Below are positions 32,169 to 41,482 of a stretch of 64,000 nucleotides of DNA, one piece after another (the stretch's first letter is position 1; each line of letters begins with the position of its first letter). Source of the DNA: Streptomyces chartreusis NRRL 3882 (lineage in GTDB: Bacteria > Actinomycetota > Actinomycetes > Streptomycetales > Streptomycetaceae); NCBI RefSeq assembly GCF_900236475.1, contig NZ_LT963352.1:3844001-3908000 (forward strand), read 5' to 3'. The notes under the pieces are model-generated. The model worked only from the letters and a program-made list of their open reading frames with translations. It did no database searches and was not told where the DNA came from. The position numbers and the translations under genes are program-made.

Positions 32169-33917
32169 CTACTCCCCGAGCAGGGCCCGCACCCGCTCCT
32201 GCCCCACCGCCAGCAGCAGCGTCGGCAGCCGCGGTCCCGTGTCCCGCCCCACCAGCAGGTGGTAGAGCAGCGCGAAGAACGCCCGCTGAGCCGTCTTGAT
32301 CTCGGCCGGCAGCTCCTTGGGCGTCGCGTCCGCCGAGAACCCGGCCTGCACCTTGGGCACGCCGTACACCAGGTGCGTCAGCCCGTCGAGCGACCAGTGC
32401 TCGGCGAGTCCGTCGAGCAGCAGCCGCAGCGACTGCTGGGACGCCTCGTCGAGCGACTTCAGCAGCTCGGCGTCGGGCTCGTCCCGCACGATCGTCCGCT
32501 GTTCGGCCGGCACGTGCGTGTTGATCCAGGCCTCGGCCTTGTCGTACCGCGGCCGGGCCTCGTCGAGCGAGGTCAGCGGCTGCTCCGGGTCGAGCTCGCT
32601 CAGGATCCGCAGCGCCTGGTCCTCGTGCCCGGCGGTGATGTCCGCGACGGACGCCAGCGTCCGGTACGGCAGCGGCCGGGCCGTCCGCGGCAGCTCACCG
32701 GCGGCCGTACGCACCGCACGCGAGTGCGCGGCGACGTCGGCCGGCAGGGCGCTGCCGTCGGCGACCTTGGCGTCCAGCCGGTCCCACTCGTCGTAGAGCC
32801 GCTGGATCTCCTGGTCGAAGGCGACCTTGAAGGACTGGTTGGGCCTGCGCCGGGCGTAGAGCCAGCGCAGGAGCTGCGGCTCCATGATCTTCAGGGCGTC
32901 GGCGGGGGTGGGGACGCCGCCCCGCGAGGACGACATCTTGGCCATCCCGGAGATACCCACGAAGGCGTACATCGGCCCGATGGGCTGCTTCCCGCCGAAG
33001 ATCCCGACGATCTGCCCGCCGACCTGGTACGACGACCCGGGCGACGAGTGGTCGACGCCGCTCGGCTCGAACACGACCCCTTCGTACGCCCACCGCATCG
33101 GCCAGTCGACCTTCCAGACCAGCTTGCCGCGGTTGAACTCGCTCAGCCGGACCGTCTCGGAGAAGCCGCAGGCGGTGCAGGCGTACGTCAGCTCGGTGGA
33201 GTCGTCGTCGTAGGACGTGACGGTCGTGAGGTCCTTCTCGCAGTTGCCGCAGTACGGCTTGTACGGGAAGTACCCGGCGGAGCCGGAGCTGCCGTCGTCC
33301 TCGCCGGCCGCGCCGGAGCCCTCGGCGGCCTCGAGCTCGGCCTCGTCGAGGGGCTTCTGCGCCTGCTGCTTCTTGGCCGGGGCCTTCTTCGTCCGGTACT
33401 GGGCGAGGATCGCGTCGATGTCGCCGCGGTGCTTCATCGCGTGCAGGATCTGCTCGCGGTACACGCCGGAGGTGTACTGCGCGGTCTGGCTGATCCCGTC
33501 GAACTCCACGCCCAGCTCGGCCAGCGACTCGACCATCGCGGCCTTGAAGTGCTCGGCCCAGTTGGGGTGGGAGGAGCCCTTCGGCGCCGGGACGGACGTC
33601 AGCGGCTTGCCGATGTGCTCCTTCCAGGCCTCCTCGTCGACCCCGGCGATGCCCTGGGGCACCTTCCGGTACCGGTCGTAGTCGTCCCAGGAGATCAGGT
33701 GCCGCACCTGGTACCCCCGGCGGCGGATCTCGTCGGCGACGAGGTGCGGGGTCATGACCTCGCGCAGGTTCCCGAGGTGGATGGGGCCGGACGGCGAGAG
33801 GCCGGACGCGACGACGACCGGTTTGCCCGGGGCCCGACGCTCCGACTCCTCGATGACCTCATCCGCGAAACGGGAGACCCAGTCGGTGGTCTCGGTGCTC
33901 TGAGCCACGATCGGCAC
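32169..33917 (-). CDS. lysS: Class I lysyl-tRNA synthetase LysS
   Basis: 582 residues of the class I (archaeal-type) lysine-tRNA ligase found in actinobacteria. The HIGH-type motif is SGPIHLGNLRE and the KMSKS-type motif is AKMSSSRGG. A zinc-binding region with CGNCEKD and YACTACGF pairs lies between them. It charges tRNA-Lys with lysine. The GTG at 33917 is taken as start; GTG 33908 is an alternative with better spacing to GAAGGA. Transcribed away from argS, sharing its upstream region. Confidence 0.95.
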   Translation of the reverse strand: MPIVAQSTETTDWVSRFADEVIEESERRAPGKPVVVASGLSPSGPIHLGNLREVMTPHLVADEIRRRGYQVRHLISWDDYDRYRKVPQGIAGVDEEAWKEHIGKPLTSVPAPKGSSHPNWAEHFKAAMVESLAELGVEFDGISQTAQYTSGVYREQILHAMKHRGDIDAILAQYRTKKAPAKKQQAQKPLDEAELEAAEGSGAAGEDDGSSGSAGYFPYKPYCGNCEKDLTTVTSYDDDSTELTYACTACGFSETVRLSEFNRGKLVWKVDWPMRWAYEGVVFEPSGVDHSSPGSSYQVGGQIVGIFGGKQPIGPMYAFVGISGMAKMSSSRGGVPTPADALKIMEPQLLRWLYARRRPNQSFKVAFDQEIQRLYDEWDRLDAKVADGSALPADVAAHSRAVRTAAGELPRTARPLPYRTLASVADITAGHEDQALRILSELDPEQPLTSLDEARPRYDKAEAWINTHVPAEQRTIVRDEPDAELLKSLDEASQQSLRLLLDGLAEHWSLDGLTHLVYGVPKVQAGFSADATPKELPAEIKTAQRAFFALLYHLLVGRDTGPRLPTLLLAVGQERVRALLGE

Positions 33918-34066
33918 GTCCTTCTTTCTGCATCGGGCAGCCGGTACGGTCGCACGGCTGACCGCACCATTGTCCCAGACCCCCTCGCGCCCGGAAAAAC
34001 GGCTTTACCCCCATGGGATACTGGCCGTGTCTATCCATTCCCTCGAGGAGAACGGCACCCTTACCT

Positions 34067-35839
34067 ATGGCCTCGGTCACGTCCCTCAGCGACTCCGTCC
34101 ACCAGCGCCTCGCGGCGGCCCTGTCGGCGGCTCTGCCGCAGGCCGGCTCCGCGGACCCGCTGCTGCGACGAAGCGACCGGGCCGACTTCCAGGCCAACGG
34201 GATCCTGGCCCTCGCGAAGAAGGAGAAGGCGAACCCGCGGGAGCTGGCGACGCAGGTCGTCTCGCGGGTCGAGTCGGGTGACGTGATCAAGGACGTGGAG
34301 GTCTCCGGCCCCGGCTTCCTGAACATCACGATCACCGACCGGGCGATCACGGAGAACCTCGCCGCGCGCTACGCGGACGACACCGGCCGCCTCGGCGTGC
34401 CGCGCACCGAGCACCCGGGCACCACGGTGATCGACTACGCCCAGCCGAACGTGGCGAAGGAGATGCACGTCGGTCACCTGCGCTCCGCGGTGATCGGCGA
34501 CTCGGTGGTGCAGCTGCTGGAGTTCACCGGCGAGACGGTGGTCCGGCGCCACCACATCGGCGACTGGGGCACCCAGTTCGGCATGCTCATCCAGTACCTG
34601 GAGGAGCACCCGCACGAGCTGGACCACCAGGACGGCGGGGACCTCCAGGCCTCCGGCGAGCAGGCGATGTCGAACCTGGACCGCCTCTACAAGGCCGCGC
34701 GCAAGTTCTTCGACTCCGACGAGGAGTTCAAGACGCGGGCCCGGCGCCGGGTGGTGGACCTCCAGGCGGGCGATCCGCAGACGCTGGCCATGTGGCAGAA
34801 GTTCGTGGACGAGTCGAAGATCTACTTCTTCTCCGTCTTCGAGAAGCTGGACATGGAGATCCGGGACCCGGACATCGTCGGCGAGTCCGGCTACAACGAC
34901 ATGCTCGCGGAGACCTGCCGCCTGCTGGAGGAGTCGGGCGTCGCGGTCCGCTCCGAGGGCGCGCTCTGTGTCTTCTTCGACGACATCAAGGGCCCGGACG
35001 GCAAGCCGGTCCCGCTGATCGTGCAGAAGTCGGACGGCGGCTACGGCTACGCGGCGACCGACCTGTCGGCGATCCGCGACCGTGTCTTCAACATCAAGGC
35101 GGACACGCTGCTGTACGTCGTGGACGCCCGCCAGTCGCTGCACTTCAAGATGGTCTTCGAGACGGCCCGCCGGGCGGGCTGGCTGAACGAGGACGTCAAG
35201 GCGGTGCAGCTCGCCTTCGGCACGGTCCTCGGCAAGGACGGCAAGCCGTTCAAGACCCGTGAGGGCGAGACGGTCCGCCTGGTCGACCTGCTGGACGAGG
35301 CGATCGACCGCGCGTCGGCGGTGGTCCGGGAGAAGGCCCAGGACCTCTCCGAGGAGGAGATCGCCGAGCGGGGCACCCAGGTCGGCATCGGCGCGGTGAA
35401 GTACGCGGACCTGTCGACGTCGGCGAACCGCGACTACAAGTTCGACCTCGACCAGATGGTCTCGCTGAACGGCGACACGTCGGTCTACCTCCAGTACGCC
35501 TACGCCCGTATCCAGTCGATCCTGCGCAAGGCCGGCGAGGCGCGCCCCGCCGCGCACCCCGAGCTGGATCTGCACGAGGCGGAGCGCGCGCTGGGCCTGC
35601 ACGCGGACTCGTTCGCGGCGACGGTGGCGGAGGCGGCGGCGGAGTACGCCCCGCACAAGATGACGGCGTACCTGTACCAGCTGGCGTCGCTGTACACGAC
35701 GTTCTACGACAAGTGCCCGGTCCTGAAGGCCGAGTCGCCGGAGCAGATCGAGAACCGCCTGTTCCTCTGCGACATCACGGCCCGCACGCTGCACCAGGGC
35801 ATGGCCCTGCTGGGCATCCGGACACCCGAGCGGCTCTGA
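34067..35839 (+). CDS. argS: Arginyl-tRNA synthetase ArgS
   Basis: 590 residues, full length. The N-terminal Add-1 domain is followed by the HIGH-type motif in QPNVAKEMHVGHLRSAVIGD, then the catalytic insert HHIGDWGTQFGMLI. The active-site loop GKPFKTREGETVRLVDLLDE stands in for KMSKS as is usual in ArgRS. The C-terminal anticodon-binding helical domain (YLYQLASLYTTFYDKCPVL) is complete. It charges tRNA-Arg. GAGGAG lies rather far (16 bases) upstream of the chosen ATG, so the start is slightly uncertain. Confidence 0.95.
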   Translation: MASVTSLSDSVHQRLAAALSAALPQAGSADPLLRRSDRADFQANGILALAKKEKANPRELATQVVSRVESGDVIKDVEVSGPGFLNITITDRAITENLAARYADDTGRLGVPRTEHPGTTVIDYAQPNVAKEMHVGHLRSAVIGDSVVQLLEFTGETVVRRHHIGDWGTQFGMLIQYLEEHPHELDHQDGGDLQASGEQAMSNLDRLYKAARKFFDSDEEFKTRARRRVVDLQAGDPQTLAMWQKFVDESKIYFFSVFEKLDMEIRDPDIVGESGYNDMLAETCRLLEESGVAVRSEGALCVFFDDIKGPDGKPVPLIVQKSDGGYGYAATDLSAIRDRVFNIKADTLLYVVDARQSLHFKMVFETARRAGWLNEDVKAVQLAFGTVLGKDGKPFKTREGETVRLVDLLDEAIDRASAVVREKAQDLSEEEIAERGTQVGIGAVKYADLSTSANRDYKFDLDQMVSLNGDTSVYLQYAYARIQSILRKAGEARPAAHPELDLHEAERALGLHADSFAATVAEAAAEYAPHKMTAYLYQLASLYTTFYDKCPVLKAESPEQIENRLFLCDITARTLHQGMALLGIRTPERL

Positions 35840-35996
35840 CGCCCGAGCGCTGTGGCACCCGTGGGGTGGCCGACGTCCGCGTCGCCGCCCCACACCGGTG
35901 ACAACTCCTTTTCGCCCCAGTACAGTTGCATATTCCTCCAGCGTCGCGGGCGGAGGACGTACCGGAGACGGTGCGGGTGATCGGCACGGGGGAGTC

Positions 35997-38900
35997 ATGA
36001 TCATCTCCGAGGAGTCGCGGGCCGCCGGGGCTGCCGTCCTCGAGCGTGACCTGGCTGTGCCGGGGCAGGCCGTCGGCCGTTTCCGCCCGGGCGGCAATCC
36101 GCACACCGAAGAGCACACCACGGTGCTGCCGGAAGCGGCGAAGGCCGCCGCCCTGGCGATCGACCCGCCCGCCCGGCTGGACAACCTTCCCTTGCTGCCG
36201 TCGGCGCCCTTCGTCGGGCGCATCGACGACCTGGGCCGCTTACGCGCCTCCCTGCTGTCCGGCGGCGGAGTCGTCACGCAGACGGTCGCGACCGCGGTGA
36301 GCGGTCTCGGAGGGATCGGCAAGACCGCCCTGGCGCTGCGCTACGCACACCAGAGCGACGAGTACCGGCTCGTGTGGTGGATCACCGCCGAGAGCGAGGA
36401 GCAGATCGCCTCGGGGTTCGGCGAGCTGGCCCTGCGCCTCCACCCGGACTGGGCCCGCGGGGCCCCCGCCAAGGAACGCACCGAGTGGGCGCTGGCCTGG
36501 CTGGAGGCGCATTCCGGCTGGCTGCTGGTGTACGACAACGTGGAGCGGCCCGAGCACCTCACCCCGTTTTTGGGCCGACTCATCGACCGTGGCCACCAGT
36601 TGGTCACGAGCCGCTGCCGCACCGGCTGGCCCGAGGGGGCCCGCCTGGTCAGCCTGGACGTGCTGGACCACGGGGAGGCCGTCGACCTGCTGTGCGCGAC
36701 GGCCGGCCGCGGGGGCGACCGCACCGCCGCCGAACGGGAGCAGGCCGCGCGGCTCGCCGAGAACCTCGGGCATCTGCCCCTGGCGCTCACGCAGGCGGGC
36801 GCCTACCTCCGGGAGACCGGCATCGGCTTCGCGGCCTACCAGGCGAAGCTGGCCCGCGTCCCGGACGCCGTACTCAACGACGGGGCGGGCCGCTCGGGCC
36901 GTACGATCGCCCAGATCTGGCGCACGAGCCTGGAGTCCATCCGGTCCCGTCGTCCCTTGGCCGTTCCGCTGCTGTACACGCTGGCCTGGTACGCCCCGGA
37001 GGCGACGCCCCGCGAGGTGCTGCGGCATCTGGGCCGGCCCGAGCGCGAGGTCGAGGAGGCGCTCGACGCGCTCCGGGACTACCACCTGATCACGTCCGGC
37101 CCCGAGGGCCTCACCCTGCACCGCCTCGTGCAGCAGACGCTGCGGCACGCCGAGCCGCCCGAGGTGCCCGAGGCGCGGGACCTCGCCGAGCGGGCGCTGG
37201 CGGCGGAGCTGTCCGGCGCCCCGGCCGAGCGCGTACGGCGGCTGCTGATCCACGTCCAGGCGCTCGCGGAGACCGGACCGGCCGCGGAACCTGCCGCCGA
37301 GGCGGTCGAGATGTACCGGCGGGGCGCCGACGAGCTGGTGGCGCGGGAGCAACACGTCCTGGCGATCCCGCTCATGACGCGGGCCGTCGAGGGCAGCGAG
37401 GCGCTGCTCGGCGTAGACGACGACACCACGCTCGACCACCGCGACCGCCTGGCGGAGCTGCACGCGAAGGCCGGCGATCCGGCGCGGGCGGTCCGGCTGT
37501 GCCAGAACGTCTACCTCGACCGGCGCCAGCGGTGCGGCCCGGACGCCGTGGAGACACTGGCCGCCCGGCAGCGGTTGGCGTACGCGCACCGCAAGGCGGG
37601 CGATGTGATGCGGGCGGTCGACGAGCTCACGGCCGTCGTCGCGGACCGCCGCCGGATCCAGGGCGAGCAGCACCCGGACACGCTCGGCAGCCGCAACGAC
37701 CTGGCCTACGCGCTCCAGACCGCGGGCCGGTACCAGGCCGCCGTGGAGGAGTTCGCGGCGGTCGTCGCCGACCGGGAGCGTCTCCTGGGGGCGGGGCACC
37801 GGGACACGCTCGCCAGTCGTACCAACCTCGCCTACGCCCACCGTGAGGCCGGTGACCACCGCACCGCGCTGGCCCTGTACGAGCAGGCGGTCGAGGACCG
37901 GCGGCGCGAGCACGGCCCCGACCATCCCGACACGCTCACCAGCCGCGGCTGGCTGGCCGCCGCGCACTCCGCCGCGGGCGATCCGCGCCGGGCGGTGGCC
38001 CTGTACCGGGAGGTGGTCGCCGCCCGGGAGCGCGTGCAGGGCCCGGACCATCCCGATACGTTGCGCAGCCGCAAGGACCTGGCGTACGAGCTGGCCGAGG
38101 CGCACGGACCGGACGCGGCGCTGCCGGAGTTCGAGTCGCTGGCGGCGGACAGCGCCCGTATCCAGGGGCCGGACCATCCAGCGACCCTCGACTACCGCGA
38201 CGACATCGCGGAGGCTCATCGGGAGCGGGCCGACTACGTCCGGGCGGTCGCGGGTTACGAAGCGGTGATTGCCGACTACGCGCGGGTGCGGGGCCCGGAC
38301 CACCCGGACACGCTGCGCGCGCGGGAAGCGCTGGCCTACACCCGGCAGCTCATGGGGGACCACGCCCGCTCGGTCCGCGAGCGCCGGGCACTCGTCGCGG
38401 ACCGCGCCCGCGAACAGGGCGGCGATCATCCTGCGGCCCTCACCGCGCGCGCCCATCTGGCCTACGCCCTGCGCGAGGCCTCTGATCTGCCGGCCGCCAT
38501 CGAGGTGTTCGAGGAGCTGCTGCGGGACCGCACCCGGGTCCTCGGCCCCGAGCACCCCGATGTGTTCGCCACTCGCGAGTCCCTGGCCCGCACCCGGCAG
38601 TGGGCGGGCGACCACCCGAGCGCGGTCGCGGAACTGGAGAACCTGCTCCAGGACATGGAACCCCTGCTGGGCCACGACCATCCGCGCGTCCTGTCGATCC
38701 GCCACTCCCTGGCCCAGGTGTTCGTCGAGGAGGAGCGCTACGCGCGGGGGCTGGAGTTGTACGGCGGGCTCGTGGAGGTCTATGAGCGGGTCCACGGCCC
38801 TGATCACCCCTTGACGTTCGGCATGCGGTCGTGGCTGGGCGCGGCCTACCGCTCGGCCGGTGAGTACGGCCGGGCGGGCGAGGTGTTCGACGCGCTCCTC

Positions 38901-41477
38901 GCCGACCGGACCCGTGTGCAGGGCGCCAACCATCCGGACACGCTGGAGGCCAGCAGCTGGTGTGCCTGGGTCTTCCGCTCGGCGGGACAGCATCAACGCG
39001 CCATCTCGGTCTACGAGGAACTGGTCGAGGCCCGGACCAGGGTCCTGGGCGCGGATGCGCAGGCGACGCTGAACTCCCGCAACGGCCTGGCGCTGGCCCG
39101 GCTGGGCGCCGGCGACCACGAGGGCGCGATCGCGGGGTTCACGGAACTGCTCGCCGACCACCGCCGGCTGCTGGGCGACGACGCCCCGGACACGCTGCTC
39201 ACGCTGGAGAACCTGGCGGACGCCTGCTCGGCCGCCGAGCGGCACGACCGGGCCGTCGCCCTGTACGAGGAAGCCGTCGAGGCGTGGACCCGCATCTGGG
39301 GGGCCGATCATCCGCGCACGCTGCGCGCCCGGCGGGATCTGGGCCTGGTGCAGAAGGCGGCCGGACGGCACCAGTTGTCTCTCAGCACGCTGGAGTCCGT
39401 GCTCGACGGGCGCAGGCGTCTGTTCGGGCCCCACCACCCGCAGGTGCTCGACGTGCGCTTCGATCTGGTCAGCGCGCACTGTGCGTCGGGCGACTACAGC
39501 CGCGCCGCCCAACTCGCCGGCCAGTTGGTCGCCGACTGCTCGCGGGTGCGGGGCCGGGACCACGTCAGCACTCTGAACGCGCGCTCGTGGCAGGCGTACG
39601 CCTGGATGTGGTCCGGCGCGTACCGGCGGGCGATCGTCGCGTTCGAAGGACTGGTGGAGGACCGGACCAGCTTCCATGGGGCGGATCACGGCGAGACGTT
39701 GGCGACCAGGTACCTGCTGGCGACGGCCTTCGCCGAGCAGGGCGATCACGACCGGGCGGTCGCGCTCGGCCAGGACCTGGTGAACGATCTCGCCCGGTTC
39801 CACGGGGCCGACAGTCCGCGGGACTTCGACGACCGCACCATGCTGGCCCGCTGGCGGGAGCACACCAGGGACCGTGCGGGAGCGCTGCGGGACCTGGACG
39901 TGTTGCTGCGGGACCACGAGCGGTTGCTCGGTCCCGATCATCCCGACACCTTCGCCCTTCGGCGCACCATCGCCTGGGTCTGGCTGGGGTCGTCCACCGC
40001 CGGCCGGGCCGTCGCGACCGCCGCGAGCGTGGTCGCCGATGCCACCCGGGTCCTGGGCGCGGACCACCCCAGGACGCTCACCGCGCGCGCCACCCTCGCC
40101 GCCGCGTACAGCACGGCGGGTCAGGTCGCGCACGAGGTGCGACTGCGGGCATCGCTCGTGGACGACCGCGCCCGGATACACGGTCCCGACCACAGCTCGG
40201 TCCATGCCGCGCGCCGGAGCCTGATCTGGGCGCGGCTCCAGGCCGGTCAGCGCGTGCTGAGCGTACGGGACGCCATGGCGCTGGTCGACGACAGCAACCG
40301 CACGCGGGGCCCGCAGCACCCCGATACCCTCGGCTGCCGCAATCTCCTGGGACACGCCTGCTGGGAGGCGGGCGACCCCCATCGCGCGGCCGCGGTCTTC
40401 GAGGAGCTGCTGAAGCAGTGCGAGGACGTCCTCCCCGAGGAACACGAGACGACGTTCTGGGTGCGCGGCAACCTTGCCTGGCTGACGGCGGACACCGGTC
40501 CGGCGGACGACGCGGTGCGGTGGGCGCGGAACCTGGTCGACGATGCCACCGAGCTCTTCGGCCCGAACCACCGGCGCACCCTGGAAGTGCTGCCGGTGCT
40601 GGCGCACGCCCTGGCCCAGGCGGACGAGCCGGAGCAGGCGCTGGAGGTGCTGCGGGACCTGCTGCGCCGCACCGCGCTGTTGCGGGCTCGGCTGGATTAT
40701 CCGGAAACGGTCGACGACGTCGTCCGTGTCCATCATCAGGCAGCCGCGCGGGAAGGCGAGCCGGCCTCGACCGGTGGACCGGCGGAGGAGGATGAGGAGT
40801 ACGACGACGAGGCCCTCCGCCTGGGCGTGCTCGTCGAGTTGTTCGCCGATCGCTTCGGCGGCTTCCTCCCCACCCTGGCGACGCAGCTCGCCCACACCCT
40901 CTCCGACGCGGGCGATCCCGCGGCCGCCGTGGCTCTGCTGAAGGCCGTGCACGCCGGGCGGGCCCGGATGTTCGGCCCGGACCATCCGGACACCCTGGAG
41001 AGCCTGGCCGAGCTGGCCTTCGCCTGTCTGGAGGCCGACGACCCGGACTCGGCGCCGTCGCACGAGGAACTGCTCGCGCGCTGGGAGCGGACGTTCGGCC
41101 CGGACCACCCCGACACGGCGGAGCTCCGCTGGCGGCTGCGCACCGCGCGGCCGGCCTGGCGGGCCCGGCTGACGCTGCTCACGGACGACGTGACGGCCGG
41201 GCGGCCGGTCACGATCGAGGTCGGGCTGGAGCGGGAGGACGGTACGACGGCGGCTGTGCCGCCGCGGCTGGTGGTGGCCGTCAGCTGTCCCACGGCGACC
41301 ACGGTCGACCCGGCCACGGCCGAGTACGACTCCGGAGGCGCTCCCACGCGTTTCACCCTGGCCGCCCCCGGGCCGGGCGCCCACGACGTCCGGTTCACGC
41401 TGTACGACCACGCCTCGGGGCTGGTGTTGCAGGAGCTGAAGACCGTTGTCCACGTGCAGGGTGCCAGGGAGGACTGA
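35997..41477 (+). CDS. STAND NTPase (NB-ARC-like) with 26 tandem TPR-type repeats
   Basis: 1826 residues; ATG preceded by GGGGGAG. Residues 1-70 are a poorly conserved lead. Residues 72-430 form an NB-ARC/STAND NTPase: PFVGRIDDLGRL, P-loop GLGGIGKTALAL (Lys109), Walker B WLLVYDNV (Asp181), LVTSRCRTGW, and the GLPL-type HLPLALTQAGAYL. Residues 470-1561 are 26 units of exactly 42 residues with the consensus GPDHPDTLxxRxxLAxA, i.e. kinesin-light-chain-type TPRs. Two more degenerate units (MFGPDHPDTLESL, TFGPDHPDTAELR) precede a beta-rich C-terminal domain of about 100 residues. Codon 82 is TTA, the rare bldA codon. It is predicted to be the sensor/switch of a three-gene conflict system with the CHAT protease encoded 5 bases downstream and the hydrolase after it. 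The trigger is unknown. Confidence 0.9.
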   Translation: MIISEESRAAGAAVLERDLAVPGQAVGRFRPGGNPHTEEHTTVLPEAAKAAALAIDPPARLDNLPLLPSAPFVGRIDDLGRLRASLLSGGGVVTQTVATAVSGLGGIGKTALALRYAHQSDEYRLVWWITAESEEQIASGFGELALRLHPDWARGAPAKERTEWALAWLEAHSGWLLVYDNVERPEHLTPFLGRLIDRGHQLVTSRCRTGWPEGARLVSLDVLDHGEAVDLLCATAGRGGDRTAAEREQAARLAENLGHLPLALTQAGAYLRETGIGFAAYQAKLARVPDAVLNDGAGRSGRTIAQIWRTSLESIRSRRPLAVPLLYTLAWYAPEATPREVLRHLGRPEREVEEALDALRDYHLITSGPEGLTLHRLVQQTLRHAEPPEVPEARDLAERALAAELSGAPAERVRRLLIHVQALAETGPAAEPAAEAVEMYRRGADELVAREQHVLAIPLMTRAVEGSEALLGVDDDTTLDHRDRLAELHAKAGDPARAVRLCQNVYLDRRQRCGPDAVETLAARQRLAYAHRKAGDVMRAVDELTAVVADRRRIQGEQHPDTLGSRNDLAYALQTAGRYQAAVEEFAAVVADRERLLGAGHRDTLASRTNLAYAHREAGDHRTALALYEQAVEDRRREHGPDHPDTLTSRGWLAAAHSAAGDPRRAVALYREVVAARERVQGPDHPDTLRSRKDLAYELAEAHGPDAALPEFESLAADSARIQGPDHPATLDYRDDIAEAHRERADYVRAVAGYEAVIADYARVRGPDHPDTLRAREALAYTRQLMGDHARSVRERRALVADRAREQGGDHPAALTARAHLAYALREASDLPAAIEVFEELLRDRTRVLGPEHPDVFATRESLARTRQWAGDHPSAVAELENLLQDMEPLLGHDHPRVLSIRHSLAQVFVEEERYARGLELYGGLVEVYERVHGPDHPLTFGMRSWLGAAYRSAGEYGRAGEVFDALLADRTRVQGANHPDTLEASSWCAWVFRSAGQHQRAISVYEELVEARTRVLGADAQATLNSRNGLALARLGAGDHEGAIAGFTELLADHRRLLGDDAPDTLLTLENLADACSAAERHDRAVALYEEAVEAWTRIWGADHPRTLRARRDLGLVQKAAGRHQLSLSTLESVLDGRRRLFGPHHPQVLDVRFDLVSAHCASGDYSRAAQLAGQLVADCSRVRGRDHVSTLNARSWQAYAWMWSGAYRRAIVAFEGLVEDRTSFHGADHGETLATRYLLATAFAEQGDHDRAVALGQDLVNDLARFHGADSPRDFDDRTMLARWREHTRDRAGALRDLDVLLRDHERLLGPDHPDTFALRRTIAWVWLGSSTAGRAVATAASVVADATRVLGADHPRTLTARATLAAAYSTAGQVAHEVRLRASLVDDRARIHGPDHSSVHAARRSLIWARLQAGQRVLSVRDAMALVDDSNRTRGPQHPDTLGCRNLLGHACWEAGDPHRAAAVFEELLKQCEDVLPEEHETTFWVRGNLAWLTADTGPADDAVRWARNLVDDATELFGPNHRRTLEVLPVLAHALAQADEPEQALEVLRDLLRRTALLRARLDYPETVDDVVRVHHQAAAREGEPASTGGPAEEDEEYDDEALRLGVLVELFADRFGGFLPTLATQLAHTLSDAGDPAAAVALLKAVHAGRARMFGPDHPDTLESLAELAFACLEADDPDSAPSHEELLARWERTFGPDHPDTAELRWRLRTARPAWRARLTLLTDDVTAGRPVTIEVGLEREDGTTAAVPPRLVVAVSCPTATTVDPATAEYDSGGAPTRFTLAAPGPGAHDVRFTLYDHASGLVLQELKTVVHVQGARED
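37404..40679 (+). repeat. 26 in-phase coding repeats of 126 bp (42-residue TPR units)
   Basis: The array runs from the LLGVDDDTTL unit at 37404 to the LFGPNHRRTL unit starting at 40554, exactly 25 periods of 126 bases later, so no insertion or deletion has disturbed the phase. Units share the GPDHPDTL-type opening and AGD-type turn but differ widely elsewhere, so this is an old, diverged protein repeat rather than a fresh DNA repeat. Confidence 0.9.
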
Positions 41478-41482
41478 CCCGG

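Noticed and set aside
37404..40679. Regular 126-bp periodicity considered as CRISPR or satellite DNA
   Set aside because: The period is a multiple of three, the array lies inside one long open frame and the units encode diverged TPR motifs; there are no identical repeats or spacers.
36240..41453. 1737-codon open frame on the minus strand
   Set aside because: It is the antisense shadow of the STAND-TPR gene; in high-GC DNA the reverse frame stays open. The plus strand has NTPase and TPR motifs, while this one has only Arg/Gly/Val-rich sequence.
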